Assembly: GCA_948099385.1 (NCBI GenBank) | Contig: CANUEZ040000107.1 | Span: 3,472,001-3,536,000, forward strand | DNA: 64,000 nt | Direction: 5' to 3' | Origin: Fasciola hepatica | Lineage: Eukaryota > Platyhelminthes > Trematoda > Plagiorchiida > Fasciolidae | Shown here: piece by piece, positions 46,961 to 59,162 of the stretch | How positions within the stretch are numbered: position 1 is the first letter of the stretch | How the letters are laid out: each line of letters opens with the position of its first letter | The notes under the pieces: generated by a model | Told to the model about the DNA's origin: nothing | Database searches by the model: none | The model's input: the letters and a program-made list of their open reading frames with translations, nothing else | Made by a program: the position numbers and the translations under genes

Positions 46961-48465
46961 CGCTTCTCACCTTTCTTTCAGCTCTTCTTAACTTCATGCT
47001 AGTATTCTTTTTGCTCTTGACTCGACTATGCTGGAAGGCAGCGACCGAAACCAGAGCACAGAGCTACGATGTTAGTGTTTCAATGGACTGAACTGTCTCT
47101 GTGCTTCTGCGCTCTTCACATGTATCCATTGACAGAGACAAACACAAATGTTAAGCTGTTTTAGAAGTGTACATGGGTCAGTCATTCAGTAAATGAGATT
47201 ATTCGCATCGTTAAAAATTGAAACCTAAGACGGTCGATCATTACCGTAGGTAGGCCAGTGAGCAGCTGCAGTAAGGCCAATCGAGGCTCTGAACACGAAT
47301 GCACGCTGTTCACACAATATTCGCAGCCAGTACTACAGTAACAATAAGCTAACCTTCAGGATGCACCTTCTTACGACCATCCGAAGAATCTGCGACTGCT
47401 GATCACATGTATGCAAATCACACCAGGTGCTACAGCACAGCTTGTCATGCAGAACCTGATCCATGCTAGCAGTAGGGTTCCCGCGATTAGTTTGGATAAC
47501 CAGCTTACAGCAATTAGTTGATGGGACTGCAGCCACCTTGTTCGTTATTGTCTAAAACTCCAGTAGTTATATACCCGAATGGACTAGCATAACTTCGAAT
47601 GGTGGCATGAGTCGGACCATTTTAGTGGTCAACAGTTCTGCTGCCACCAAAAAGTCAATATCAGGTTTGACTTAGTTGGGCTAGGATCAAGAGTTCTATT
47701 TTCCCAAGTCTGTGGTTATGGGGTCAGCTATTTTCAGTGGTCATGCGTGAGCATGTATCAAAATAGTGAAAACTTGTAAAAATTTCGAAAGATATCAGTT
47801 CGTTTGGTGGAGGTCATTTCCGATTATCAGCTATTTTGTATGATCATTTCAGACGAAGAAATTATTTTCGCCTGATAGGACGTAATCAACCGAATTGGCG
47901 CGAAAGGCTTTCTTAAGCGGCAGATGTTTAGCGTTGAATGACATTTCCATGGTGGATCGGCACATTGGATTGTTCTAGACAGTTTTACATCTCCAAGTTT
48001 AGGATAGTCACCTGGGTTCTGACTGACAGATTCTTCATGGCCAAAGCGGTGCTGATTCCAGGTACACTGATAGTAACAATCCGATGTACGGATAACTGTT
48101 TGTCTCCCAACCATGAATTTCTGACGTTCTTGTCGACCAACAATAATATGGCAACCGTCTGGTATAGCTTATCGGGATCCGACACAAACATGCCATACGA
48201 CCGACGGCTCGGCTAAATCGAATAGGTCGTACCGAAGCCTATACCTAGGCTTTGGCTACATTCTGACGCACAACGAGACTATGATACGTTTGGCGGTATG
48301 CCAGAGACGCCGAGGAAATTCGTGTAGCTCAAAAACTGCACAGGTGTACAATGGTAGTGGTCATGCATAAACTTCACAGAGGTAAAGCGAGAAATTGTCC
48401 GGCAATTTTTGCGAACCGAATCAATCAGAATGGAGTTTGAAAGAATGCATTTGGACAACGCTTAC
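46961..48465. other. no firm gene
   Basis: May hold the downstream exon(s) of the minus-strand gene with exon 48466-48684. Around 47985-48140 several acceptor-like sites on the minus strand precede open frames (for example VPGISTALAMKNLSVRTQ, ending at a 'CCAG|gtgact' donor), but no single choice was decisive. Confidence 0.3.
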
Positions 48466-48684
48466 GATTATGTTTCGGCAGTAATATTTCAGGTGCATGG
48501 GAGATGTCACAAGAAGTTGAATCGAGGATGTTGTTCCTCTTCGAATCTTTAACGCCGAGAGAACCGTTGCACATTACGTTTTCGTGAATGTGTGGGGATG
48601 GGGGTTCCGGAGTGGAGGTCTCACTGGAATCAATGGTGCGCAAATGTGCAACTTGAATGGGAACGGGGTTGGGTGATGAAATGG
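48466..48684 (-). CDS. exon of an unidentified host gene, downstream of the coiled-coil exon
   Basis: 219 nt bounded on the minus strand by a strong acceptor ('ctcatttcacttacag') and a 'AATC|gtaagc' donor. It opens with two bases that complete the codon left by exon 51948-52530, and 72 codons follow without a stop. The product is serine- and proline-rich (ISSPNPVPIQVAHLRTIDSS, STPEPPSPHIHE) and probably disordered. The phase fit with the coiled-coil exon across a 3263-nt intron is the reason to join them. The next exon must begin with two bases. Confidence 0.6.
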
Positions 48685-50224
48685 CTGTAAGTGAAATGAG
48701 AACAGACATTGGGAATATTTTATCTGAATAGATTACAATAGGTTTCACGTACAGACGTGTATGCACATTTTAAAGTGTTCTGACAAACAGGTTGTCTGGT
48801 CAGTTATTCACATGTTCAAATAAGCAACTGAGCGTGAGTAAGAGGACTTGAACTGCGCTACTAAAGGGCGGATTTAGTGGTTGGTAGCTTTATTATTATC
48901 CTGTTAAATATCACACTTGACGCATTGGTTTCTTATTCCAAGCTTCGGACACAAGCTCGACAGTCACCTTACATGACAGGACAAGCCCTATTTGGTTGTG
49001 GGAACTTCTCTTTCCGCTAAATCCATGCCTATGCATGGAGCCAAACGCACGAAAGAACGGCCACAGTCAGAAATGCGATACTGACAGTTCCGTTCCGTTC
49101 CGTTTTACTCCGACAGCAATCAAATTCGCACAACTGACGGTGTCTGTCTCAGCAAGACCCTATCAAAAGAAGGATAATCGTAAGTGTATTGAGTAATCAC
49201 AGGTGAAAAAATATCTCTATGCAAAACTTTCCCTGGCTGAAAACGTTGAAGTACCGACTGTAACCCATCAATGGATAGTTCTCGTACTGTATTATTGCAG
49301 ATTTTCAGTCAAATAAACCACACTATTTTACCGACTTCCTACGGTACTGATCATTTAATACAGTTACTTTGGAATTACTCTCATGTTTCGTTCAATTATC
49401 AAGCACATTATTGTGTGTAACATACAACTGCTTCAGCCTATTGCCACGAGTTGAAGTTATTTTCCCTTACTGATAAGACCAAGCACCCAGCTCTGCTTAA
49501 AAGGTTTTGTGGTTTTGCCAAAAAAACACGGTGCTCAATCGATTCCAAGCAGGGCTGAAACGGCAGAAGAGTTTGTGCTTGATACAAATGCCCAATTGAT
49601 TGAACGTTTCATGAATTCATGCACCAGTCTTTGTGCAGTTCACCACTTGAGTACTCACTGTGGTGATGTCTCAACGTTCACTACGAGCAGAAGAAAAAAA
49701 TCGTTGTGGTGCAGTGCACTGCTGTACTTAAATGCATGTTTATGCATGCATGAATGCTTTCTTGCCGAAGTCAGCTGCCTCCCAATCCCGGTGAGTCGAC
49801 AAAGAATAAGCAGAATTTCGAAGTATTATTGCTTCCGAATCAACATAAATTGGGTCAGTTAAAAGCTCCGAAAAATAAAGCCTAATTCACAAGCATACAA
49901 CGGCGCGGCAAGCAGCAGCTGACCCTCTCTGTGTTCTAAAAAGTGAAGTACCTGCTACAGCGCAATCGACGGAATACACCGATGAACACATTTCTCCATG
50001 GAAGGATAAATACAAAACATCCTTTACCATCAGTGACTACCACGGTCAACAGTGACAGGATGTCTGCATTGTGGGCTAAATAGAGGAGAATGATTGAGTA
50101 GACTCAAACAATGCGTCCTCGGTGAACACGTGAGCAAAAAATCAAAACTATTCAGGTACAAGGAGTCGGACACTTTTTTCTCAGAGCTACGTTACCCAAT
50201 CACCAGCCCGTTGGGATCTCATGA

Positions 50225-50315
50225 GATCCGCCACTCCAAATCTCAGGATCTGATTGCCAGCTATATCTAATAGTACAATGGGCCTTTAAGGCAATAAGGG
50301 AAATTATCCTGCTTC
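50225..50315 (+). mobile_element. tRNA-derived SINE, copy 3 (body only)
   Basis: Matches the 3' part of the SINE body: 'ccactccaaatctcagg', then 'tatctaatagtacaatgggc' and 'ggcaataagggaa', in the same order as the minus strands of 19515-19620 and 30620-30720. The tRNA head is missing. It lies in the intron of the minus-strand coiled-coil gene, antisense to it. Confidence 0.6.
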
Positions 50316-50580
50316 AGCAATATACAGAATCTGTTGCATGAACAGCGATGGTTAAACAGCTGATATTTCGGATCGATCTTGCTACCTTACCGCGGTGACC
50401 GGGTCTACGTTCTACGATGCCTCTGGAGTCTATGCCGATTGGAGCGCGAAGCGCACCTCCAGTGCTATCCATGTCAAACAATCCAAGAGCGAGCAGGCAG
50501 ACAAAAGAAACAAGGCGTTGTTAAAGAACGTGGCGGGTATTTCATCTGGCAACAAACTTTGTATATAACAGTCACAGAAG

Positions 50581-50783
50581 CCCATAGACAGCAGCGAGAC
50601 GTGCACGAATGTGGCCCGCCACCTTGTAAGATCATTGCCTTATGCCTGATACTGTTATCTTGAGTGAGGTATGATTCACTAGGGTGCGTTGGGCATCTTC
50701 CTCGACTAACAGACCACCATCCGAAAGGCATACGAACCGCTCGTTCGGTCACCGGCTCCCAACACAGAAACTTCCTGCTGTTC
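50581..50783 (+). repeat. left arm of a 203-bp inverted repeat around the coiled-coil exon
   Basis: From 'atagacagcagcgagacg' to 'acagaaacttcctgctgttc'. The complement, with about a dozen differences, lies at 53148-53350. It is of unknown family; no coding or LINE motif was recognised. Confidence 0.8.
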
Positions 50784-50840
50784 GAAGTCACCTTCGGGAA
50801 ACAGTGTATTACAAGTGACTGACAAATATGAGGGAGTAAA

Positions 50841-50843
50841 TGA

Positions 50844-50879
<36 letters not shown>

Positions 50880-50892
50880 TTAATAATAATAA
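50841..50892. repeat. (TAA)n microsatellite
   Basis: About 50 bp of TAA units with one interruption (attaat), close to the left arm of the inverted repeat. Confidence 0.95.
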
Positions 50893-51129
50893 AATCATAG
50901 TAGAATGTTAGTATCGTGGCGATAAGCGCGTCCAACTACTTGGAGTCGATTTCGGACCAGCTTAGTTCGAAGAACTATTACCGACCCGTTGGGATCGGCG
51001 GTTTTAGTTACTACTTCTCAGCAGACTCACTCAAAAAGAAAAGACTAGAACATTATTAAGTAAACGAAGAAAGCATGCGAATACAGGGACGCTACTGCTC
51101 CATAAACCCAGTTACATCATTCAATTTAT

Positions 51130-51270
51130 CAAATCACGTAGTGGGCGGATCTCTTGAACTCCAGTCAGGAGACCCAGCACACTTTACACGGTCAAGTCCA
51201 TTCGTCGGGTTATGCAAACAGTCAAGGTCTGACATTCTTCCAGCTGGAAAAGTCAAATAATGCTATCTTT
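51130..51270 (-). mobile_element. LINE 3' region fragment (antisense)
   Basis: 'gtgggcggatctcttgaact' then 'gagacccagcacactttaca' parallels 40383-40440 of LINE H (antisense 3' UTR). A diverged 5'-truncated remnant inside the intron. Confidence 0.45.
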
Positions 51271-51947
51271 AGATGACAGTTAGGAGGCCCTCTAGGACCA
51301 ATTCCATATTAAATTTAAACAGAATAGGAAAGGGAGTACCCGTGGCGTACACTGACGAACACGGCCGGTATCTCCTGAACTAACACTCTGATGTTATCAA
51401 TTGTTCATGAATGACTTGTGAACGGGTGCTACGACGGCATAGAGAACCATTTGAATGTGATCATATGGAATGAGTGGTTAATATAACTCACGACCACACC
51501 TCTCACGTGAATTGTTCTAAACATAGGGTGTTTAAAGACAACTGTGAAACAAAGGCGATTGTTAGACGTTCGTACGTTACGAATGAGTTACGAATTTTAG
51601 TACGGATGGACTGGCTCTCATCATGATGTATTTACAGTATAGTTAGGACAATTTTACCATTATTACCGTCATCGACGGTCAACTGCAACTCTCCACCTTG
51701 AGTCTATCTGTTCTGGCTTTCAGCCTTCACAACCAATAGGAAACACACCACGTTACACAACCAGTTTGAAGTAGCACCATAAGCGGCCAGCTTCAGCCGA
51801 AAAAAAACAAGTCTTGTAGGAACGGAAAATGACGTAACGCAAGAGAACGGAAACCAAGTTGAACTGGCACAAGAGAAATGCTACGCGAATCCGGGTAAAT
51901 TAAAGAACGGGTGAAAGAAAGCTTTGTTACATTTATGGGTAACTTAC

Positions 51948-52530
51948 GAAGGGGGTCAGGTACATTTGTAACCGGTGAAATTTGAAGCAAATTGTTCGAT
52001 GGCGTGTGTGTTTCTGGGGCTAAAGAACTGGACTTCAGCGATTCGGACGTTCTTCGCAGTTGTTCAATTCGGTGTTCCAATTGGGACATTCTTTCGTTCA
52101 AGCTGGCAATATCTAGTTCACGATCAGAAGTCTCGACCGATTTGGGATTTGGTTCATTAAACGCGAACTCCGTTGAAGTAGCAGAGGGGACCGTGGAGGT
52201 GGACCAAGCCAGGCGAGATTCCAACTCACCAAGGCGATCAAACAAAATTTGCTTTTCACTGGATAATTTTGCCAGCTGATCGACTAAACGACTGAGAGCC
52301 AAACGATTTGTGGCATCTCGTTGCCTCAGAAGAGTTAGCTGTAATTCCGCTTTGACGAAAATGTGTTTTACAGCGGCGTACTGTTGTATCATACCTGTCA
52401 ACGTTTGACGGGTTAGAGAGAGTTCTTTCGTGAGAGTATCCTGGGTGACACGATGACGTTCCTCTAGGGCCTGTACGGTTGAAGCGAAATTACCGGATTC
52501 CGCAGCCAAAAGCGACTTCAAACGTTCAAT
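51948..52530 (-). CDS. coiled-coil exon of an unidentified host gene
   Basis: 583 nt on the minus strand between an acceptor ('catgtgtgccgctttcag') and a consensus donor ('CTTC|gtaagt'). It reads 194 codons without a stop in the frame beginning IERLKSLLAAES. Heptad-like stretches are clear: residues 1-45 (VQALEERHRVTQDTLTKELS), about 60-115 (AELQLTLLRQRDATNRLALS, then LVDQLAKLSSEKQILFDRL) and about 140-165 (LNERMSQLEHRIEQLRR). They are separated and followed by Ser/Thr/Pro-rich linkers. Coiled coils suggest a scaffold, trafficking or cytoskeletal role, but no specific family is recognised. The next exon is at 48466-48684; upstream exons were not identified. Confidence 0.65.
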
Positions 52531-52715
52531 CTGAAAGCGGCACACATGAACTAAAAACTAGTTGTCAGTAGTTGAGAAAGCTTTCGCTCAATGAAAATAA
52601 ACGCGAAAAAAATCCCGGTGACCATAAAACGTTTCGGTGACCCGAGTATCTGAAAGAAAAGCGCGCCCGAAAAACCCGGGATCACCTCAATTCGGTGTAA
52701 ATCCAGATGAATAGT

Positions 52716-52831
52716 CGAATTCCAGTTTATACAACTTGCACTACTCTCAGTCGCCAGCATGTACAGCAGACACTGCTTTTAGCGCGCGCGAGAGAGAGAG
52801 TAGCATCAGTTGTATAAACTGGATTCCAAAC
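52716..52831. repeat. short hairpin (inverted repeat, ~27-bp arms)
   Basis: 'aattccagtttatacaactt' at 52719 and its complement form 'agttgtataaactggattcc' at 52808 face each other across ~65 bp that include a GA-rich tract (52784-52799). Confidence 0.6.
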
Positions 52832-53147
52832 GTGTCAAGATTTTGACTGAACTAAGATGATCCTGAATTTTTTGGACCAACCGTACATTACCAACTACAA
52901 ACCCGGGTTTAGACCTGGTTGAGGTAGTGTCCACCATACCTCCAGTTATTTCTACACGACTAGCTCATGCGAGGGGATGAGCCAGCTTCATGGACGCCCC
53001 GAATGACACCTTCCCATAAGCGATGTGCGCAGAGGGACTGTTCATGAGGCTTCTTGGGAATCAGGTGAGAAACGGCGTCCCCAGTGTCACACGGCCTTTT
53101 GTTTAAAGTAGCAACTCTATCCCACGCAAAGTCAAGTGCTACCTGAA

Positions 53148-53350
53148 GAACAACAGGACGTTTCTGTATTGGAAGCCGGTGACCGAACGAGCGGCTCGTA
53201 TGCCTTTTGGATGGTGGTCTGTTAGTCGAGGAAGATGCCCAACGCATCCTAGTGAATCATACCTCACTCAAGATAACAGTATCACGCATAAGGCAATGGT
53301 CTTATAAGGTGGCGGGCCACATTTGTACACGTCTCGCTGCTGTCTATGCG
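53148..53350 (-). repeat. right arm of the 203-bp inverted repeat
   Basis: Complement of 50581-50783. The two arms enclose 2.4 kb that contain the coiled-coil exon. Confidence 0.8.
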
Positions 53351-53539
53351 CCTCAGTGACTTTCATCTATACAGATCGTTGCCAGAGGAAATGCCAACCA
53401 TACCATCTAACAACACCTGGTGAACTTGAACGTGTTCTTCAAGCTTGAATAGGCACAGTTCTCGGAGACATCGTAGAAAGCAAAGCCGATCATCACGGAA
53501 AGGTGGCAACATCGGTCAGAAAACACCTGGTCATATCAT

Positions 53540-53787
53540 CACTCAGAGAAAAACTTAGAACACAAGCACACCTTCCGCAGACAGACCATCTCTGCTTTTC
53601 TCGATCTGAAAGTGGCGTTTGACTCAGTCGACCGCACAGTTCTCCGGCGCTGCCTCTTGGTGAAGTGTGTACGAAAAAAATTCATTTCCATCACAAAGTT
53701 CCTATACATGAACGGCCGAAGCTGAGATCATGTTCACGGTGACCTTTTACCGGAGTTTACTACGTCAAGCTTACCACCCCCCCCCCC

Positions 53788-53830
<43 letters not shown>

Positions 53831-54910
53831 CTTTTATCTTTAGCTCTGTGATTGATATAATCATGGTGACTGATCCTTTACCGTGTGAGGAAAGCGGTAT
53901 TGAATACTTTCCAGGTAGAAGAGTGTCAAACCTCGAATATGCGGACGACTTAGTTCTTCTAAGTGAAGATCCAGATAAGTTGCAAGCTTTTCTAAACAGC
54001 TTGAACGACCGCGTAGCAATATTCGGTATTTGTTTTGCACCTTCAATGTGTAAGATGCTGTTTCAGGACTGCGTTGATCCAACACCAAACATTTCGGTAT
54101 CTGAGAGACTACAGACCAGGTATATAAGTTTTGTTATCCAGGCAACTACACTTCACCTGTGGGTTGCATATCGGATGAGGTGTCTTTGCATTTAGAGCAG
54201 GCTCGTTTGGCTTTTGCCAACCTGAGTCATCTGTGGCGTTGACACGACATTCGTTTATTTATCATCGATCGAGTGTACATTGCAGTAGTCAGACCAATGC
54301 TTCTGTATAGTTTCAGAAACACGTCCACTGCAAGTAGGGGATACGTGGAGGTTGTCCATATTTGAACACCGGTTTCATCGTAACATAGCTCGAATATGGT
54401 GGAGAATACCGTATAAGCAATGCTGAGTTTTGGCGGAGAGTCTTACGCTCACGAACAGAATCATTACATGAAATATCCGAAATCACTAGGATAAGATGGT
54501 TAGGACATGTGTTGCGCATGTCCTCTGACAGGATTCCTCGGCGCGCAGTGTTTGCTGAGGCGAGTAATAGTTGGAAGATGAGTTAGGGTGATCAGTTCAT
54601 GAGGTGGAAGAAAAGTATGAAAAGCCTAAACTAGTGGGCTTGGCTATGCGGTGCATGTTAAGCTTTCTGGATGGGGTCTAAGAGATCATCCTTTTCAATG
54701 GTCAGGTATATTGGATGATATGGCTCGATGTCGCGATCAGTGGCGTTCTTGTATTTACAAACTTTCTTGATGGGCTTGATACCACTATTTGCAGTCTCCT
54801 CTTCACTATCCTCTTATTTCTGCTTTTTTTTATTACCTCCCTCTGGGGTGCGGGCTGAGAGATAACAACCAGAGCCATCGCACTCAATATACGGTTATTA
54901 GTTTTTTTTA
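53540..54910 (+). mobile_element. LINE J, 5'-truncated RT copy, left arm of the second inverted pair
   Basis: Begins in the RT palm (FLDLKVAFDSVDRTVLRRC, about 53595) and continues through EYADDLVLLSEDPDKLQAFL (about 53935) and IFGICFAPSMCKMLFQDC to the C-terminus. The 3' UTR to about 54910 includes the 'agccatcgcactcaatatac' counterpart of the family end. The segment 53726-54798 is nearly identical to the complement of 60943-61979. CTGAA-tailed family, many frameshifts. Confidence 0.85.
53777..53827. repeat. C13 run followed by (TC)n inside LINE J
   Basis: 13 C, an A, then about 37 bp of TC units. In the inverted partner K the same spot has only 5 G and 14 bp of GA (61914-61931). Confidence 0.9.
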
Positions 54911-54998
54911 AATCAACTTCAGAGAATGAAGTAATCTCAATTTTTATGCGAGTTCGTTACCTCCCAAGCAGCGTATGAAAGCTGATAAATGAAAAGAA

Positions 54999-55250
54999 TT
55001 CAGTTCAGTTCTTTCAACTTTCAACCTCACACTTCTGTGTTATGGTTTCGTTGCTACCTCGAAGCACCATCAAACGAGAAGTGAGACAAATCGAGGCACG
55101 AAGAATAGACACACACAGAAAAGAAAGTCGAATATGAAAATCGTGTAAAAGAAAGAGTTTAGATGCGCGTAATCTACTGACCGCGGCACTGGAACATGTA
55201 TTCAATCAACCGGTAGGCGGATACCGTAGACTCCAATACGCATACTTTAA
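54999..55250 (-). mobile_element. LINE 3' end fragment (antisense)
   Basis: Starts with the antisense tail 'ttcagttcagttc' and the conserved block 'tttcaacctcacacttctgt', then 'ttgctacctcgaagcaccatc' (spread over 55050-55070). It ends in the family 3' UTR near 55250. 5'-truncated. Confidence 0.65.
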
Positions 55251-55895
55251 TCGTTCTACACGGCTAAGCTCACTAGTTAGGGTTACTGTACCGTCTCAGC
55301 TTATACTCTATCCGCTACCTGACTCTGAAAACGACGCATGCCGAGAGCGTTTGTCTGTGGTCATGCATGGGCATTCCTATCACCGGAATTTGTCAAGATC
55401 CAGTGTTTGGTCTACACGGACTACCTGAGGTAACACAACACAGATCAGATGAACTGTTTTCTGTCGTCCGGTGACCACACACCATGTTACCATCTTGTTC
55501 AATGTCGTACTCGAATGCGAATGATAACAAACAGCTCAAAAATTAAATGAACTTATTACCTATCCTAAACTTGTATTTATTAGAGTTACAATATGCTTCA
55601 CATAAAAACCCGACGGCGAATAAGTTTTTTTCCAACGGCTTCATCCTTTCGAAAGTATAGTTGCACTTTACCGATGGCAAAGTATGCAATGGCATTGATG
55701 ATGGTTGGAACGTAGTTACTTTTAGCGTCTTTCAGTGGCATAGACTGGAAAAATGAGTGTAGTGACCCGTACACTTTGGTTTATGGCATAAATGAGGAAC
55801 GAACATCGTAAGAATCACATCAAGGAATTGAAAAATGGTTATGATTTGCGAATCCGAAGAAGAACTAATAATGGTTCCCACCAAGCGTGCATCCC

Positions 55896-55897
<2 letters not shown>
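55251..55897. other. no supported gene
   Basis: No open frame, repeat match or splice pair worth reporting was seen. Confidence 0.4.
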
Positions 55898-55937
<40 letters not shown>

Positions 55938-55952
55938 TATATATATATATAT
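55898..55952. repeat. (AT)n microsatellite
   Basis: About 55 bp of AT units with two phase slips. Confidence 0.95.
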
Positions 55953-55959
55953 CAGTATG

Positions 55960-56480
55960 GTCGGAGGTGGGTGTCTCAGACTCCGAGATGGTTACTCCAC
56001 CTGAACGCCTCTCGAAATGCTCCCAAGTGACCGTGCGTCTAACACACCCTCTGCTGAGGAAGTCCTACTCACTGCCTTCTCGTGGAGGAGATGTTCCCAC
56101 TAAAGTGAGAGGACGAAAGCGAATGCCCGGCGCTATCCACCGGGTTGGCTGACTAATAGTCAGTCTGCGGAAGATGGCTAAACCCTGATTCCAAACCAAC
56201 CACGGGTGGCGTATGAGGCGTACAACGGTATGCTAACCGGCATCTGTGGTGAAGAGGTGTACTGGGTATCCAGGATGTTTGGCCTCATCCGAAGGGCGAA
56301 TGAACCGAGGAATCAATCCCCGGTCCTCGGTGGGTTACGGACCCCACTTTTCGTCCCGCTGCCTTGTGGGTTAAGCTTTGGATAGCCAAGGGCTCCGGTT
56401 GTGGATCCCCAAGAAAACCACCTGCTTTGGCCTGGGCAACCTGACAGCATCGCGTCCATAAACAAATCATGGACTCGGAC
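55960..56480 (+). mobile_element. LINE 5' region fragment
   Basis: 'gccttgtgggttaagctttg' and the following 'gggctccggttgtggatccc' block (56360-56415) correspond to 'gccttgtggatcagactttc' and 'ggctcccgttagggttacc' of LINE B (10513-10561). The rest should be the upstream 5' UTR or ORF1-like part. It stops before any endonuclease and is enclosed by two AT microsatellites. Confidence 0.5.
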
Positions 56481-56556
56481 TATTTACCCCTTCCCTCCCC
56501 CCTCCCCGATTGTACCACGTTTTGTTTGGCACACAGTCTGAAACCAGACAAGTTTG

Positions 56557-56558
<2 letters not shown>

Positions 56559-56609
<51 letters not shown>
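56559..56609. repeat. (AT)n microsatellite
   Basis: About 50 bp of pure AT. Confidence 0.95.
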
Positions 56610-56611
<2 letters not shown>

Positions 56612-56922
56612 TGGGGTAACAAATAATGTCAAACAAGACTGTTTAAGTGATTCCATCGCGACTTCGGGCATCACAGCAATGAAACTGTTGAGACAAGACC
56701 TACTGTTAGGGCGGCAAAGTCACAGTCGTTTGTAGAGATCAATTGAGTAGTAAACTTTATTCCGTTTTCCCAGGTAGAGCTCAAAGAAGTTGACACTTAA
56801 AACAACGCGACACACGTAAACAAGACACCACATACAGAGCGGACTTCTCATACTTGGTCTCATGTTGATCCCCCGTCTACGAAATAGAGTGTCTTTTACC
56901 ATGTGGTGAACGATACTCTTAC

Positions 56923-58996
56923 GAGCCAGCTTTTCCTCAAGTTTCTCTAGGGGCTTCACCGACTGTGGAGTTGAACAAGGAGCGACAAGAGGATCAACTT
57001 TGACAGACGCTACTTTCAAATACAACGCAGGATGACATTGAGCTGTTTGATCGCACTCGACCTGATGTTTGACGGTAGGCTGTTCAGACGATTTAAACAT
57101 ACTTAACAGACATTTTCTCATGAAACAATATTAGAGGGCCGTTCTGTTAACGGAGTTGAAGCGTGAAAGCTGTAGCGCTGGATGTTATCGTTCGGCGTGT
57201 ACAACAGCTACATTCTGCGCCACATCTGCAGTGTGGAAAGATAAGGCCAGTGCCTTGGATGACTGGTCATCACGTTCAAGTTGGAGAGGTACGGACCAGA
57301 GATCACGTCACTTGAAATGTGGAAAACAATGATATGATGTTTACGAATGACAGAGTTTAGTCTCCATGACTCTGGTGGGATCATGTACTATTATTATGAC
57401 CTCGGGAAAAAAACAAGATGAAATTCAGTCATGAGACCTTCGGTGGTGGTTCCGTGATTGTCTGTGCACAATTTCTGGGGGCGGAAAATCTCAGTAGGTT
57501 TGCGGGAAAAGAAGACATCAGATTATTGAATGAATTTCTCCTGATAATTATGTAAGACTGACTAAAGCCTAGAAGGTTTATTTGTCTGCAGCAAAGTGGG
57601 TTGAAATCAGATTTCATTCTTTTTCGTTTCACGGAAAACAAATCACGACTTACGTCTCCTTTCTTTCCTCATGAATTGGATAAAGGGGACCAATTTCTTT
57701 ACATTTTTGATAGGAAAACAAATCGCCAATAATGCATTCGATCACACGAAAACCTGTCTAGAAAGATAGTCGCATTTTTGGCAGTGAAATTTCCGTAAGC
57801 AATACGTCTGCACATCGCCGATGAGCGCGCAGTGATTACCAAGGCTTTGAAAGTGACATTTTACAAAGCGCTCGGTAGATATTCGGCTATCAAAAACCTT
57901 CGTTTCAATGGTTATTTACTTATCCGTAAGAATTTTGGGACTGAGGTATTTTGGAATGACAAGGCTATAGCACAGAATAGTACGATGAAATCTGCTGAAC
58001 AATAAACGAATGGGATTATCACTTTTTTAGTGCACCGATAGTACCAAATCTCAGGAGTTGGGGGGGGGAGGGGCTGTCAAAGCAATATTTTCGTATGTGT
58101 ACACGATTTCGTAGGTGATGACGACTGAGGGAGGTAAGGAAATCTGAAGAATAAATGAACGGTATTGCTGATCACTACAGGAAAAACTGGCACTCCCATT
58201 ACCACTGACTACGCAAGCCAAGGATACCGGACAACAGCGGAGAAAAAAGGTGTCAAATACCTCCAGATAAAACAGGAGGGCCTTTCTTGTAGATATCTGC
58301 TTATCATCCATTTACACGCAAAGGAGGTAATTTAGTCACAGACAGTGGTAAAAACCAAGCTATTTTGGTCTAAGGTCATTTAATTGTCAAACGGCCAATG
58401 TGAGCCACCGCTGTTAGTGCTACGCTATCGCAGGCTTTCCAGTCAGTCAGTTGCCTCAGAACATGGCTTGAAAACCTCCGACGATTGTGCAACAGCTTAT
58501 GGAGTTAGTGTATCGGCCAACACCTTTACACGGACCGAAAACGCAAGGTTTCATCTCGCTATCAGGCTTACCATATGTGCGCCGAGCACTTATGTAGGTT
58601 ACGAGAACGGTCGTCGTTCCATAAAGCACACCCTTTATTCTTATCTCATTTCAATCTCAATCAGATGGATTTTTTTGTCAAAATTTGAATTTTCTCGGCC
58701 GACCAACCCAAGAAAGATTTAACTGCCATTGGGGACAAAAATCGCCTGATCAAACTGATAGATTCAGTCATGCGTAAGAACAAGTCTAACACAGTGCATA
58801 CAATCCATGATATCAAACGAATTCGTCTATTTATCGATTCCGTGCGAACCAAACGCACTAGCCATGACTATAAACAAATGTCATGTGAATTGTGTCAAAA
58901 ATGTATAACACATCACTGATCTGTTCACTTACCACTTTGAACTTCAGATTTCTTCTCGTTGGATACGGCCTCCTTCTTAGTCACCGATTTATTTTT
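56923..58996 (-). CDS. three phase-matched exons of an unidentified host gene
   Basis: Minus-strand exons 58996-58933 (64 nt, ends 'AGTG|gtaagtg'), 57696-57654 (43 nt, ends 'GAGAC|gtaagt') and 57116-56923 (194 nt, ends 'GCTC|gtaaga') join with phases 1/2, 2/1 and leave phase 1. The joined frame has no stop: NKSVTKKEAVSNEKKSEVQS, then GPLYPIHEERKE, then SMFKSSEQPTVKHQ and SVKPLEKLEEKLA. It is lysine/glutamate-rich and low in hydrophobics. Donors are strong and acceptors are mediocre. If it belonged to the coiled-coil gene downstream, another exon would be needed to fix the phase. No family is recognised. Confidence 0.4.
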
Positions 58997-59162
58997 CTAA
59001 ATCTAAGTAGCAAGATGTCTAAACAGTGACTTCGTTAATCACGCAGTACGAATAAGTGCTTTATTCACGGGGGGAAACGACGGTATTAAGGAACAGTTTT
59101 GTGTCCGATATATATGACATTGTGAATTCAACATGTTATTAACTGTCAGATGTCTTTTTCAG

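Noticed and set aside
55835..56152. Frames containing Tyr-Ile repeats (also 56469-56735 and its antisense)
   Set aside because: They are translated AT microsatellites.
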